64,000 bases of DNA from Synechococcus elongatus PCC 11801 (lineage in GTDB: Bacteria > Cyanobacteriota > Cyanobacteriia > Synechococcales > Synechococcaceae): NCBI RefSeq assembly GCF_003846445.2, contig NZ_CP030139.2, positions 2,025,223-2,089,222 on the forward strand. The letters are read 5' to 3'. Each line of letters opens with the position of its first letter. The stretch's first letter is position 1. The translations under genes were made by a program, and so were the position numbers. Of the stretch, positions 25,287 through 37,714 are shown piece after piece. The notes below the pieces were generated by a model. It saw nothing but the letters and a program-made list of their open reading frames with translations, was not told where the DNA came from and made no database searches.

Positions 25287-27221
25287 CTAAACGATGAAAT
25301 CAAAATTAGCTGCCGTTAGATTGATGCTACTTGTTGAGAAACCATCTAGCTGAGCTAGGGTAACTTGGTCAGATGTGCTGCCAAAATTGCCGTCTGCATC
25401 GTAAAGGAAAGAACCGCTACTCAAGTCGAAGGCAAAGCGTACATTGTTGAAATTCGCATTATTCAGATTATTGCGAATGTCAACCAAAATCGTATTGGCA
25501 GTATTGATGGCGCTTGTCACACTGCTGGTAATTGGATCCGAAGTGGGTAATGGAGCACCAATAAAGCCAGAACTTTGAATTGCAAGGATATCCTGGGTAC
25601 GAAATAACTGTACGAGGTCACCACTTCTTGCCAGACTCGTAAAAATGAGCTTGTCCGTAGCAGTGTCATTACCAAAATTGACAATAGTTGATCCTCCAAA
25701 ACTGGTGAGTGTGTCGCTCCCTATTGTTCCGTCAAGGAAAGGTGCTTTCCCCTGGCCGACAATTTTGGCGACATTTAGTGCCTCAGTGGTTGATGCACCC
25801 GCCTCGAGAGTAGAGAAGATGCCATTTTGTCCAAACTCAGGATTGTAAGGAGTGTTAGACAAAATCAAACTATCTGTGTAGGCATTTGCTAGGGCAACCT
25901 TCTGAGTCAAAATTGCTGCATCACTTCCGATCGCTCCATCTAGAATTTGAGTGACAATTTCTCCTACTCGCCCTTGAATTGGAGAATTTCGGAGTTCTTT
26001 AAAACGCTGTAGGAAGAAACTAGCGCCTACTGGATCAACGTCTCGATTAAAAACATTTCGAAAAACGCTATTTATGAAGGATGCAATTGCCTCATCAGAA
26101 GCAGCATTAGGATTAGCTAAAATAGGGTATAAAGCTTGAGCTTCAGGTAGATTTGCAAAATCACGGCTTGCTCGACCAATATCTGAGCTAGTAATTAAAC
26201 GACTAACCCAGAACTGTTGCCCGCCAGCATCAGCAGCTCGATTGTAGTAGCCAATGTAAAGTCGTTGGGCTTGGATTGATGCCTGATCAGGGTTGGGCTT
26301 GCCAGAGAGTGGTGTCAGTCCATTACGCCATGCACCTAGCTGACTATCTGTAGCAGCTAACTCTGCAACTAAGTCCTGATAGTCACGAAAGTCTAGGCTT
26401 GTGCCCGGGTTGCCTGTGCCTGGGTTACCTGTGCCTGGGTTACCTGTGCCTGGGTTACCTGTGCCTGGGTTACCTGTGCCTGGGTTACCTGTGCCTGGGT
26501 TACCTGTGCCTGGGTTACCTGTGCCTGGGTTACCTGTGCCCGGGTTGCCTGTGCCCGGGTTGCCTGTGCCCGGGTTGCCTGTGCCTGGGTTGCCTGTGCC
26601 TGGGTTGCCTGTGCCTGGGTTGCCTGTGCCCGGGTTACCTGTGCCCGGGTTGCCTGTGCCTGGGTTACCTGTGCCCGGGTTACCTGTGCCTGGGTTGCCT
26701 GTGCCTGGGTTGCCTGTGCCCGGGGTACTTGTTCCTGGGGAGAGTACGCCACCAACTACACCGAGGACATCAGGGACAACACCAGTATTTGGGTTACCGT
26801 CTAGAGCACCGTTAACTGTACCTGTGACTGTATTAACGACACCGGGTAGGAGACCGTTGCCAGTATTTGGGTTGCCTGTGCCCGGGGTACTTGTTCCTGG
26901 GGAGAGTACGCCACCAACTACACCGAGGACATCAGGGACAACACCAGTATTTGGGTTACCGTCTAGAGCACCGTTAACTGTACCTGTGACTGTATTAACG
27001 ACACCGGGTAGGAGACCGTTGCCAGTATTTGGGTTGCCTGTGCCCGGGGTACTTGTTCCTGGGGAGAGTACGCCACCAACTACACCGAGGACATCAGGGA
27101 CAACACCAGTATTTGGGTTACCGTCTAGAGCACCGTTAACTGTACCTGTGACTGTATTAACGACACCGGGTAAGAGACCGTTGCGACCTGAACCGCCTGT
27201 AACAGTGTTTAGCAAACTCAT
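25287..27221 (-). CDS. Repeat-rich DUF4214 surface protein
   Basis: The 644-residue protein has three parts. Residues about 13-175 hold three 54-residue repeats (starting NGLLPGVVNTVTGTVNGALD). About 100 residues of GNPGT pentads follow. A C-terminal DUF4214 region has RLYIGYYNRAADAGGQQFW near 310 and NVFNRDVDPVGASFFLQRF near 385, and ends in beta-rich sequence (GQGKAPFLDGTIGSDTLTSFGGSTIVNFG, in part) like secreted calcium-binding repeat proteins. No classic signal peptide is present, as in type I-secreted proteins. AAGGA precedes the ATG. The region lacks GCGATCGC sites. Confidence 0.8.
   Translation of the reverse strand: MSLLNTVTGGSGRNGLLPGVVNTVTGTVNGALDGNPNTGVVPDVLGVVGGVLSPGTSTPGTGNPNTGNGLLPGVVNTVTGTVNGALDGNPNTGVVPDVLGVVGGVLSPGTSTPGTGNPNTGNGLLPGVVNTVTGTVNGALDGNPNTGVVPDVLGVVGGVLSPGTSTPGTGNPGTGNPGTGNPGTGNPGTGNPGTGNPGTGNPGTGNPGTGNPGTGNPGTGNPGTGNPGTGNPGTGNPGTGNPGTGNPGTGNPGTGNPGTGNPGTGNPGTGNPGTSLDFRDYQDLVAELAATDSQLGAWRNGLTPLSGKPNPDQASIQAQRLYIGYYNRAADAGGQQFWVSRLITSSDIGRASRDFANLPEAQALYPILANPNAASDEAIASFINSVFRNVFNRDVDPVGASFFLQRFKELRNSPIQGRVGEIVTQILDGAIGSDAAILTQKVALANAYTDSLILSNTPYNPEFGQNGIFSTLEAGASTTEALNVAKIVGQGKAPFLDGTIGSDTLTSFGGSTIVNFGNDTATDKLIFTSLARSGDLVQLFRTQDILAIQSSGFIGAPLPTSDPITSSVTSAINTANTILVDIRNNLNNANFNNVRFAFDLSSGSFLYDADGNFGSTSDQVTLAQLDGFSTSSINLTAANFDFIV
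26401..26715. repeat. Tandem repeat, 21 x 15 bp
   Basis: Twenty-one contiguous copies of a 15-base unit (plus strand GTGCCTGGGTTACCT, with T/C and A/G variants at two sites) encode the GNPGT pentads of the DUF4214 protein. The copies are in frame, so copy-number change would lengthen or shorten the linker without a frameshift. Confidence 0.95.
26716..27201. repeat. Tandem repeat, 3 x 162 bp
   Basis: Three nearly identical 162-base units encode three 54-residue repeats at the N-terminus of the DUF4214 protein. The landmark GGGGTACTTGTTCCTGG recurs at 162-base spacing. Near-identity at the DNA level indicates recent duplication or ongoing gene conversion. Repeat edges are approximate. Confidence 0.9.
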
Positions 27222-27660
27222 GAGTTAGTCCTTCTAACCTACGGAAAGTTGAGCCTTTGGTAGGAATACGGACAACTGAGTTGAATGGATGCATTTTATC
27301 TAGACCTGAAAAGTCATAAGTTGTGTAGTAGGGTCATGGTCAGTATCTCCTAGGCTACGACAGTTAATCGCTCCAAAAGAGATACGTTCATCCTGGTTCA
27401 GTGGATGCATGTAATCCCAATCCCAAGCTTGTGAATGATTGACCGATTGAAGACTGGGAGAGCCAGAACTCATCAGGACTAGTTGTGGCAGCTATTACCT
27501 TAATCGGGACAGTGCTAATACAGGGAGAGTGTGTTGTAGTGAAGGCGACAAGAGTGGTACGCCACTTGCTTGAAAGAATCAGTGGTCTATGGCGTTAATT
27601 GCCCTAAGTTAATTGAGAAAAACTATTGCTCTAGATACCTAGATACTTAAATAAGGCGCA
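27222..27660. other. AT-rich spacer upstream of the DUF4214 gene
   Basis: About 440 bases without a gene. It must hold the promoter of the minus-strand DUF4214 gene. GGATGCAT occurs twice (near 27284 and 27405) in loosely similar contexts. I see no open frame with a ribosome site and no RNA gene. Confidence 0.4.
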
Positions 27661-27692
27661 CAAAAGTGGGGAGATGGCATTGCCACCTCCCC
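27661..27692 (-). terminator. Terminator of psbK
   Basis: A stem of GGGGAG/CTCCCC extended by TGGCA/TGCCA through one mismatch ends 28 bases after the psbK stop. On the minus strand it is followed by ACTTTTGTG, consistent with a Rho-independent terminator. Confidence 0.7.
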
Positions 27693-27719
27693 GATCGCAT
27701 GAAGCTTGTGTGTTGAGTC

Positions 27720-27857
27720 TTAGCGGAAGCCGACTGCTGCTTGCCAAACGAAGGCGAGCAAGAGGAAGAACACCGGAATCACGGGCAGAACATCCACCAA
27801 GGGATCGAAGAGTTGGTAGGCTTCCGGCAGTTTTGCCAAGAGCAATGCAGCTTCCAT
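27720..27857 (-). CDS. psbK: Photosystem II protein K
   Basis: The 45-residue product has a short leader and the mature PsbK sequence ([20 protein letters not shown] then a single membrane helix ending [10 protein letters not shown]). PsbK is a small core subunit near CP43 that stabilises photosystem II. The ATG at 27857 was chosen because AAGGGAG lies just upstream and the length matches the family; the longer frame to 28118 is spurious. It is downstream of tgt in the same direction. Confidence 0.95.
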   Translation of the reverse strand: MEAALLLAKLPEAYQLFDPLVDVLPVIPVFFLLLAFVWQAAVGFR

Positions 27858-27910
27858 TGTGGGACTCCCTTCTCTGAACGCAGGACTCGACTCAGTTGTT
27901 TTGAATGCTA

Positions 27911-29823
<1,913 letters not shown>

Positions 29824-29849
<26 letters not shown>

Positions 29850-31050
29850 TCCAGACTGGTACCGTCAGAACAAAAGCAGCTCCGGTTGCGGGCAAATCCG
29901 GCTGATACTGAGCTGCAGGGCTATAGCAACGCAACTCACCGCCCACAGACTGACTGAGATCACGGGCGATCGCTAGACCCAAGCCACTCCCCGGAATCGA
30001 GCCATTGCTTTGAACACCGCGAAAGTTGCGATCGAAGAGATACGGTAAGTCTTCCGCCGGAATCTGGGGGCCGTCATCCCATATGCAAAAGGCGATCGCG
30101 GTTCCACCAATGGCAGCCCAATTCAGACCGACCCGACCCGCCACTGGCGTGTATTTGCAGGCATTTTCCAACAGATTACCGAGTACTTCCAGAAGAGTGC
30201 TGGCTGGAGCCAACACCGGTGGCACTGATTGCCAATCTTGGACTTCAAAATCCAGCCCTTTTTCCTGAGCGAGCGCAACCGTCCGTTCGATTAACAGCGG
30301 CAGATACTCCGCCACTTCAGTAGGAATCTGAGTCGCTGCAGCATTCAATAACAGTGGGTTAGCACTGGGTAGCGTTGCGGCTGGGGCAGCTGAGGATGGA
30401 TGACTGAGGAGAGCTAATAGATCGGACAAGCGATCGCTCTCGCGCAGCAAACTTGCTGCCAGTTGATGATTACGTTCCTCCGGCTGCATCCGGCGCAGCA
30501 AGAGTTTGGCAAAGGTACGCAGTGCAGTTAAAGGATTTTTAATTTGGTGTAGCAGGATTTCCATCCGATCCTGTTCCTGCAACTGCCAATAGTCACGATG
30601 CTGGAGTTGCTGTTGCAGTAATTGATTTTTCTGATCGAGCGATCGTCCCAAGGCAAGGGTGTCGGCAATCTGTTCGAGCTGCAGGGCTTCAGACTCCGTC
30701 CAGTCGCGATCGTCGCGACGCGTCACTAATAGCCCCAGCACTTGCTCCCCTTGGCGCAATGGAATCCAACGCTGATAAGACAGTTCGCCTGCCTCCGAAG
30801 ACCGCATGAACTGATCGATGGGGGGCACAAGCTTGGTTGCGGCCGTTGGTTCGCGACTGTCTCGCGCTGGCACCAGCGAAGGCTGAGCCGTAACAGGATA
30901 AAGCGCGATCGGCACCAACATCGTTGCCGAATCTTGAGCCTGGGGATCGACCAGGTAGACCGCACTCAAACTTGCACCGAGCGCATGGCTCAGCAATTCA
31001 AGCTGCGCTTGGCAAAGCCGCGAAAATTCGACCCCGGTTGTCATGCACAA
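29824..31050 (-). CDS. GAF-domain sensor histidine kinase, Hik2/CSK-like
   Basis: The 408-residue kinase has an N-terminal GAF-like domain (about 15-150), a linker coiled coil, a HisKA domain with the phospho-acceptor in LHQIKNPLTALRTFAKLLL near residue 188, and a HATPase domain with LLENACKYTPVAG (N box), DDGPQIPAEDL (G1) and GSGLGLAIARDL (G2). The H-box and domain order resemble Hik2 of Synechocystis and chloroplast sensor kinase, which link redox or salt state to photosynthetic gene expression. No membrane helix is seen. No response regulator is adjacent. Confidence 0.85.
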
Positions 31051-31335
31051 TCCCCATCAATCTAAGACGGAGCTGTGCCAAGCCTAACGCGAGCCTTCGG
31101 CCTCAGCCTAGTGAGTCCAAGACAACTGAAAAGCTGAATGGGCGAGCGATCCCCACAGAGTTGCACAAAAATGACAGAACTGATACGGACTGTAACGCTC
31201 TGCTTGTGCGACCCCAGCACTATCTATATGATGGAAGTTAATTTTGTATTGACAATTACAGAGCGTTCAGTCTTTTTTGGACTGCCTAGGGCTCTGGGTA
31301 ACGTGCAAGATCGGCCGAACCGAGGGGGTAAAGTC

Positions 31336-31665
31336 GTGGCGAGAAGACGGAAACGGAAAAGTCGGCGGCGTCTAGAAGGACGTAAAATTCTCGACTTGGT
31401 GCCTCAATATAGCATCGACAGTGGTGACGACAAGCCCGTCACAGCCGCCCGCAACTTTATCCACTCTGAAAAAATTGCGCCGCCGGCTTTGCTTCTTGTC
31501 AAGCGGAACGAGCACACTACCGATCGCTACTTCTGGGCCGAGAAAGGCCTGTTTGGCGCTCAGTATGTGGAAGAGAACCATTTCTTGTTCCCAAGTCTGC
31601 GGGCTCTTCTCGAAGAGGAAGAAGAGTACGAAGACGAAGAAGAGCCGATGCTCGCAACCTGCTAG
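31336..31665 (+). CDS. DUF3155 family protein
   Basis: The 109-residue cyanobacterial protein starts with a very basic segment (RRRKRKSRRRLEGRK) and ends with an acidic run (EEEEEYEDEEEPMLA). The core PQYSIDSGDDKPVTAARNFI and RYFWAEKGLFGAQYVEENHF matches DUF3155. The GTG at 31336, preceded by GAGGGGG, is the most probable start; the in-frame ATG at 31138 adds 66 residues that do not look coded. The function is unknown. Confidence 0.85.
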   Translation: MARRRKRKSRRRLEGRKILDLVPQYSIDSGDDKPVTAARNFIHSEKIAPPALLLVKRNEHTTDRYFWAEKGLFGAQYVEENHFLFPSLRALLEEEEEYEDEEEPMLATC

Positions 31666-31764
31666 CTCAACAACCAAAGGCTGTAGCAGAACAGTTGTTC
31701 TCCAAAGCGTAGGGATCTTTAGTGATTTCTACGCTTTTTGTTTAGCTAATTCAGGATTACATCC

Positions 31765-32397
31765 TTAAGGCTCAGTAACGTGGGGCGGCAGTTGTTGATT
31801 CAAAAAGTCGCGCAGTGCCGCGATCGCAGGGCGATCGATCCAGTGGCCACTTTGAGTGGGTAAAAGCTGACTCTGGCAGCCTGCGGCTTGGAGCCGTCGG
31901 TGGATTTCTTCGCTGGCTTCAAACGGCACCACTGGATCGATCGTGCCGTGAGTTACAAACGCTGTCAGTGACTGGGTGTCAGGCCACCTCAAGGTCGGAT
32001 GCCAATAGCCACTACAGACCATCAGTCCTTTTACGGGCAAGCGTGCACCCATCTCCAGGGTCATGGCAGCGCCTTGAGAAAAGCCAAGCAGCAAGGTTTT
32101 TGAGAGCGGTTGTCCATTCTGATCAGGCAGTGCTTGCAGCCAGTCTTGGAGCGCGGCGATCGCTTCGGGTAACCCCGGCCAATCTGTTTGCATGAGGTCG
32201 TACCACATCCGACCGGCCTCTGTTCCTGGACAGGGTAGCGGCGCTTCCACTGACCAAAGATCAAGGTCGGGCCGAGCAAATTCGGCATCCAAGCCCAAAA
32301 GATCCTCTGCATTCGCCCCGAAGCCATGCAGCAACACCACTTGTCCAGCGACAGGCGCAATCGCTGGACGATGGCGAGCAGTGAGCGTCATGGTCAT
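31765..32397 (-). CDS. Alpha/beta hydrolase, phospholipase/carboxylesterase type
   Basis: The 210-residue serine hydrolase has the nucleophile elbow LGFSQGAAM near residue 106, an aspartate in HGTIDPVVPFE and the histidine in SGHWIDRPA. An N-terminal VVLLHGFGANAEDLLGLD forms the oxyanion loop. It resembles small carboxylesterases/lysophospholipases of the YpfH type. No signal peptide is visible, so it is probably cytosolic. It is a single-gene unit. Confidence 0.88.
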   Translation of the reverse strand: MTMTLTARHRPAIAPVAGQVVLLHGFGANAEDLLGLDAEFARPDLDLWSVEAPLPCPGTEAGRMWYDLMQTDWPGLPEAIAALQDWLQALPDQNGQPLSKTLLLGFSQGAAMTLEMGARLPVKGLMVCSGYWHPTLRWPDTQSLTAFVTHGTIDPVVPFEASEEIHRRLQAAGCQSQLLPTQSGHWIDRPAIAALRDFLNQQLPPHVTEP

Positions 32398-32789
32398 TCC
32401 TTGGCTTCCAGTCAGGTTTCGCTATTCTCGCAAGCCGAACGCTGAGCTGCAGTGCAGGTATTGGTAATGAAGTTGCGCAGTCTCTTATAAGGAAGAGCCT
32501 CCAGCGATCGCTGGAGGCCGAAAAACAGCTTCTCCTGCTTTCGGGTGGGTGGAGAAGTCTGAGCTATTTGCAGTCTGGCTGAGGATTCCTTGGAAGATCC
32601 AGATTCTTCAACGAAATGTGAGATTGGCAAAAGCAGGGACTTTCTTGCCCATGAAGGAATGCTCAGAGCGCGATCGCTGCTCTTCAATCCTCACCTTTAA
32701 AACTTTTCAAGCGACTCGCCAACCGAAGGAACAGCCAAGCGATCGCGGCCTGCGTCACAATGGCGGGTAGTTGAACCTTCCGAGATGGC
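32398..32789. other. Spacer with a HIP1-centred palindrome
   Basis: About 390 bases between the divergent esterase and nfu genes with no convincing frame. It holds a perfect 22-base palindrome at 32497-32518 with GCCTCCA arms around a central HIP1 core, and HIP1-type GCGATCGC sites near 32670 and 32740. Promoters for both genes should lie here, but none is obvious. Confidence 0.4.
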
Positions 32790-33035
32790 ATGGCTACAGA
32801 GACTTTGGCGCTGACGCCTGAAAACGTAGAAACCGTATTGGATGAGCTGCGCCCCTACTTGATTGCTGATGGTGGCAACGTCGAACTCGTTGAGTTGGAT
32901 GGCCCGATCGTCAAGCTGCGCCTAAATGGCGCTTGTGGTTCTTGCCCCAGCTCGACCATGACTCTGCGCATGGGCATTGAGCGCAAGCTGCGCGAAGCGA
33001 TTCCTGAAATTTCTGAAGTCGAACAAGTCTTCTAG
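32790..33035 (+). CDS. NifU-like C-terminal domain (Nfu) iron-sulfur scaffold
   Basis: The 81-residue protein is a free-standing Nfu domain with the cluster-binding motif [18 protein letters not shown] around residue 50. In cyanobacteria the single Nfu protein assembles and donates [4Fe-4S] clusters, for example to photosystem I. The start ATG gives the family N-terminus [17 protein letters not shown]. Length and motif are standard. Confidence 0.93.
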   Translation: MATETLALTPENVETVLDELRPYLIADGGNVELVELDGPIVKLRLNGACGSCPSSTMTLRMGIERKLREAIPEISEVEQVF

Positions 33036-33082
33036 GGTCTCCCCAATTCAGTCGAGCACCGTCGCCCCAGTATGCTGAGTGA

Positions 33083-34408
<1,326 letters not shown>

Positions 34409-34453
34409 AGCGCCGGTGCCAGAATAGAGCGGTTGACCCTTGAAGGATTGCGC

Positions 34454-35548
34454 ATGTCGGTTTTGGCTGCGATCGCTGTCTTAGCGCTGCTGATTGTCGT
34501 GCATGAAGCCGGTCACTTTTTGGCGGCGCGCTGGCAAGGCATCTATGCCAACCGCTTTTCGATCGGTTTTGGCCCTGTCCTGCTGCGCTATCAGGGCAAA
34601 GAAACGGAATATGCCTTGCGCGCGTTTCCTTTGGGTGGCTACGTCGGCTTTCCCGATGATGATCCCGACAGCACAATCGACCCGCGCGATCCCAACTTGA
34701 TGCGCAACCGGCCAGTCCTCGATCGCGCCATTGTGATCAGTGCTGGGGTCATCGCCAACCTGATCTTCGCGTTCGTAATCTTGGTGACACAGGTCGCGAT
34801 TGTGGGCATTCCCCAATCGCTGCAGCCCCAGCCCGGCATCGTCGTGCCACAGGTGATGGGGGAGAAAACACCAGCCGCGATCGCAGGCTTGCAAGCGGGC
34901 GACGTGATCACAGCCAGCAGCGGACAAGCCCTCGGCAGCGGTGAAACCACCGTCAAAGATTTCATCCAAATCATCAAGACCAGCCCTGAGCAGACGATTC
35001 CGATCACGGTGAAGCGGAATGGGACGGAGCTGCAACTGACGCTGGTACCTGAGCGCAGCCCTGAAGGTCAGGGTCGCATTGGCGTGCAACTGGCACCCAA
35101 TGGCCAAATTAACTACCGGCGACCCAATGGCCCCGGCGAAGTGCTACGGCTTGCTTCTCAGCAATTTGAAGAAATTGTCCGCCGCACCATTCAAGGTTTT
35201 GGTCAATTGGTGACCAACTTCCAAGAGACAGCGGGTCAAGTTTCGGGCCCCGTCAAAATCGTGGAATGGGGAGCCAACATTGCGGCGAGTGATTCCGGCA
35301 ACCTCTTCTTCTTTGCAGCCTTGATCAGCGTCAACCTCGCTGTGATCAACATCCTGCCGCTGCCAGCACTGGATGGTGGCCAACTGTTCTTCCTGTTGAT
35401 TGAAGCGCTGCGCGGTCGCCCCCTGCCCCAGAAGTTGCAAGAAGGCGTGATGCAAACGGGTCTGATGCTGCTCTTGGGGCTGGGCATCGTCCTGATTGTG
35501 CGTGACACGACGCAACTAGCTTGGGTTCAACAGTTCTTGCAACAGTGA
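34454..35548 (+). CDS. rseP: Site-2 protease RseP (M50 metalloprotease)
   Basis: The 364-residue membrane protease has the zinc motif HEAGHFLAARW near residue 17, a PDZ domain (about 115-205, with AIAGLQAGDVITASSG) and the second active-site motif LPALDGGQLFF near residue 305. It cuts membrane-embedded anti-sigma factors or other substrates. The ATG at 34454 is preceded by GAAGGA; the TTG-initiated longer frame is unlikely. The 3' end overlaps nth. Confidence 0.93.
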   Translation: MSVLAAIAVLALLIVVHEAGHFLAARWQGIYANRFSIGFGPVLLRYQGKETEYALRAFPLGGYVGFPDDDPDSTIDPRDPNLMRNRPVLDRAIVISAGVIANLIFAFVILVTQVAIVGIPQSLQPQPGIVVPQVMGEKTPAAIAGLQAGDVITASSGQALGSGETTVKDFIQIIKTSPEQTIPITVKRNGTELQLTLVPERSPEGQGRIGVQLAPNGQINYRRPNGPGEVLRLASQQFEEIVRRTIQGFGQLVTNFQETAGQVSGPVKIVEWGANIAASDSGNLFFFAALISVNLAVINILPLPALDGGQLFFLLIEALRGRPLPQKLQEGVMQTGLMLLLGLGIVLIVRDTTQLAWVQQFLQQ

Positions 35549-36246
35549 CCTCAACTCCTCCCAGACTCTCCAAAAAGCAGCGGGCGCTGGCTGTTCTGGC
35601 TGAGCTGAAACAGCTCTATCCTGAAGCGCCCTGCTCGTTGGACTTTGAAACGCCGCTGCAACTGTTGGTAGCGACGGTTCTTTCAGCGCAATGCACCGAT
35701 GCCCGCGTCAACGTGGTGACGCCAGCCCTGTTTGCTCGCTTCCCCGATGCACCGGCCTTTGCGGCAGCAGATGTGCGCGAGATTGAGGAACTGATTCGTT
35801 CCACCGGCTTCTATCGCAACAAAGCCAAGAACATTCATGCGGCCTGCCGGCGGATTGTCGAAGTCTATGACGGAGAAGTGCCGCGATCGATGCCTGAGTT
35901 GCTGACCCTCGCAGGCGTAGCACGCAAAACTGCCAACGTTGTCCTTGCCCATGCCTTTGGAATTAACGCTGGCGTCACCGTCGATACCCACGTCAAACGG
36001 CTGGCGAATCGCCTCGGCTTCACAACCCATGACGATCCGGTCAAGATCGAGCAGGACTTGATGAAGTTGCTGCCCCAGCCCGACTGGGAGAACTGGTCGA
36101 TTCGGCTGGTCTACCATGGTCGTGCCGTCTGTGATGCCCGCAAGCCTGCCTGCGATCGCTGTACCCTAGCGCTTCACTGCACCACCTTCAAGCGATCGCA
36201 GCGGACGGGTAGAAAGGCCTCTGGTATTATGGAGAATGCTGTCTAA
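35545..36246 (+). CDS. nth: Endonuclease III
   Basis: The 233-residue base-excision repair glycosylase/lyase removes oxidised pyrimidines. The helix-hairpin-helix LAGVARKTANVVLAHAFG carries the catalytic lysine, and VDTHVKRLANRLGF supplies the aspartate. Four cysteines near the C-terminus (VCDARKPACDRCTLALHC) bind a [4Fe-4S] cluster. The GTG at 35545 overlaps the rseP stop (GTGA), the best start; a TTG at 35521 would add eight residues. Confidence 0.93.
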   Translation: MTSTPPRLSKKQRALAVLAELKQLYPEAPCSLDFETPLQLLVATVLSAQCTDARVNVVTPALFARFPDAPAFAAADVREIEELIRSTGFYRNKAKNIHAACRRIVEVYDGEVPRSMPELLTLAGVARKTANVVLAHAFGINAGVTVDTHVKRLANRLGFTTHDDPVKIEQDLMKLLPQPDWENWSIRLVYHGRAVCDARKPACDRCTLALHCTTFKRSQRTGRKASGIMENAV

Positions 36247-36275
36247 ATTCCTGAGCATCTTTTTAAGGCAAGCTA

Positions 36276-36578
36276 ATGGCGAAAAAAGCGATGGTCGAGC
36301 GCGACCGCAAGCGCAAGAAACTAGTCGAGAAATACGCGGCCAAGCGTGAAGCGTTGAAAGCCCAATTCGAGGCTGCTACCACCCAGTCGGAACGTCTGGA
36401 GCTGCACCGCAAGCTACAACAGTTGCCGCGTAACAGCGCTCCCACTCGCGTGCGCAACCGTTGCTGGGCAACCGGTCGTCCCCGTGGCTACTACCGTGAT
36501 TTCGGCCTGTGCCGCAACGTCCTGCGGGAGATGGCTCACCAAGGACTTCTGCCGGGCGTCGTGAAGTCGAGCTGGTAG
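36276..36578 (+). CDS. rpsN: 30S ribosomal protein S14
   Basis: The 100-residue basic protein has the S14 sequence, with [15 protein letters not shown] at the N-terminus and [22 protein letters not shown] at the C-terminus, quoted in part. It is the C-minus long form without the CxxC zinc site. It lies 29 bases after nth, with an AAGGCAA ribosome site, and is followed by a strong terminator. Confidence 0.97.
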   Translation: MAKKAMVERDRKRKKLVEKYAAKREALKAQFEAATTQSERLELHRKLQQLPRNSAPTRVRNRCWATGRPRGYYRDFGLCRNVLREMAHQGLLPGVVKSSW

Positions 36579-36613
36579 ACAGCCGCGATCGCTCAATTCA
36601 AGTCTTAAAGTCA

Positions 36614-36641
36614 AAAGGGAGCCCACTGGGCTCCCTTTTTG
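36614..36641 (+). terminator. Rho-independent terminator of rpsN
   Basis: GGGAGCCC and GGGCTCCC arms with a three-base loop are followed by TTTTT. It lies 36 bases past the rpsN stop and before the ABC permease gene. Confidence 0.92.
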
Positions 36642-36658
36642 TTGGGATGCAGGATCTT

Positions 36659-37714
36659 ATGGCTGCCAAGCGATCGCGATTTGCCGGCTCCCTAACCCGC
36701 TGGGGTCTGACAATTTTGCTCCTGCTCTACCTCGGTGCCTTGGGTGCTAACTGGATCGCACCCTACGATCCCTATGCCTCGCAGGCCGATGCGGCATTGC
36801 TTCCCCCCAGTCAAATTTATTGGCGCGATCGCCAAGGCCAATGGATTGGACCCCATGTCTATCCAGTCCGCCAAGGCCCAATCGATCTCAAAACAGGGCA
36901 GCGCGAACTCATCACGAACTGGAACGCACCCTCACCGCTGCGGCTGTGGGTGGTGGGCGACTCCTACCAATTGCTGGGCTGGAAGGGCGATCGCCATCTA
37001 TTCGGCACCAATGGCCCTGGCAAGCTGTATCTACTCGGAACTGACGATCAAGGTCGCGACCAGTTTAGTCGACTTCTCTATGGCAGTCGCATCAGCCTGA
37101 GTGTGGGGCTAGTCGGGGTACTGCTCACATTTCCCCTCGGTGTTTTGGTTGGCGGCATTGCGGGCTATTGGGGCGGCTGGGTCGATGCAGCGATCATGCG
37201 GCTGGTGGAAGTCCTGATGACCATTCCCAGTCTCTATCTCCTGGTGGCGCTGGCAGCCGTCTTGCCGCCAGGATTAAGTAGTGCCCAGCGCTTTTTGCTG
37301 ATTGTGGCGATCACTTCATTGGTCAACTGGGCAGGGTTGGCGCGGGTGATTCGCGGACAAGTGCTCTCGCTACGCGAACGGGAGTACGTCCAGGCTGCAC
37401 AAGTGATGGGGGGCAGCAAGCTCTATCTACTGGTTCGCCATGTACTGCCGCAGACGCTGACCTACGTGATCATTGCCGCGACACTGGCGGTTCCGAGTTT
37501 TATCGTGGCGGAATCGGTGTTGAGTCTCGTCGGCTTGGGGATTCAGCAGCCCGATCCGTCTTGGGGCAACATGCTCTCGCTGGCAACCAATGCATCAATG
37601 CTGCTGCTTAATCCTTGGCTGATTTGGCCGCCTGCGGTTCTGATTGTGGTGGTGGTGTTGGCTTTCAACTTAGTGGGCGATGGTTTGCGCGATCGCCTTG
37701 ACCCCCATCAGTAA
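36659..37714 (+). CDS. DppC/OppC-type ABC transporter permease
   Basis: The 351-residue membrane protein has six predicted helices and the EAA loop VQAAQVMGGSKLYLLVRHVLPQT used to contact the ATPase (quoted in part). The large hydrophilic insert between helix one and two (about 35-130) contains WIAPYDPYASQADAALLPP and FGTNGPGKLYLLGTDDQGRD, typical of dipeptide/oligopeptide permeases. No DppB, ATPase or binding protein gene is adjacent, so it works with components encoded elsewhere. The start may be 36647 instead. Confidence 0.9.
   Translation: MAAKRSRFAGSLTRWGLTILLLLYLGALGANWIAPYDPYASQADAALLPPSQIYWRDRQGQWIGPHVYPVRQGPIDLKTGQRELITNWNAPSPLRLWVVGDSYQLLGWKGDRHLFGTNGPGKLYLLGTDDQGRDQFSRLLYGSRISLSVGLVGVLLTFPLGVLVGGIAGYWGGWVDAAIMRLVEVLMTIPSLYLLVALAAVLPPGLSSAQRFLLIVAITSLVNWAGLARVIRGQVLSLREREYVQAAQVMGGSKLYLLVRHVLPQTLTYVIIAATLAVPSFIVAESVLSLVGLGIQQPDPSWGNMLSLATNASMLLLNPWLIWPPAVLIVVVVLAFNLVGDGLRDRLDPHQ

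Noticed and set aside
26401-26715. Possible CRISPR array
   Set aside because: The 15-base units are contiguous and coding, with no unique spacers between them.
26401-27228. Plus-strand 275-residue frame of VPGLP repeats opposite the DUF4214 gene
   Set aside because: It exists only because the 15- and 162-base repeats have no stops in that frame. The minus-strand gene has a ribosome site and a recognised domain.
27270-27414. Repeated GGATGCAT contexts in the spacer
   Set aside because: Only short similarity, not clearly above chance.
31138-31335. Upstream extension of the DUF3155 gene
   Set aside because: The residues do not look coded, and a GTG with a good ribosome site at 31336 gives the family N-terminus.
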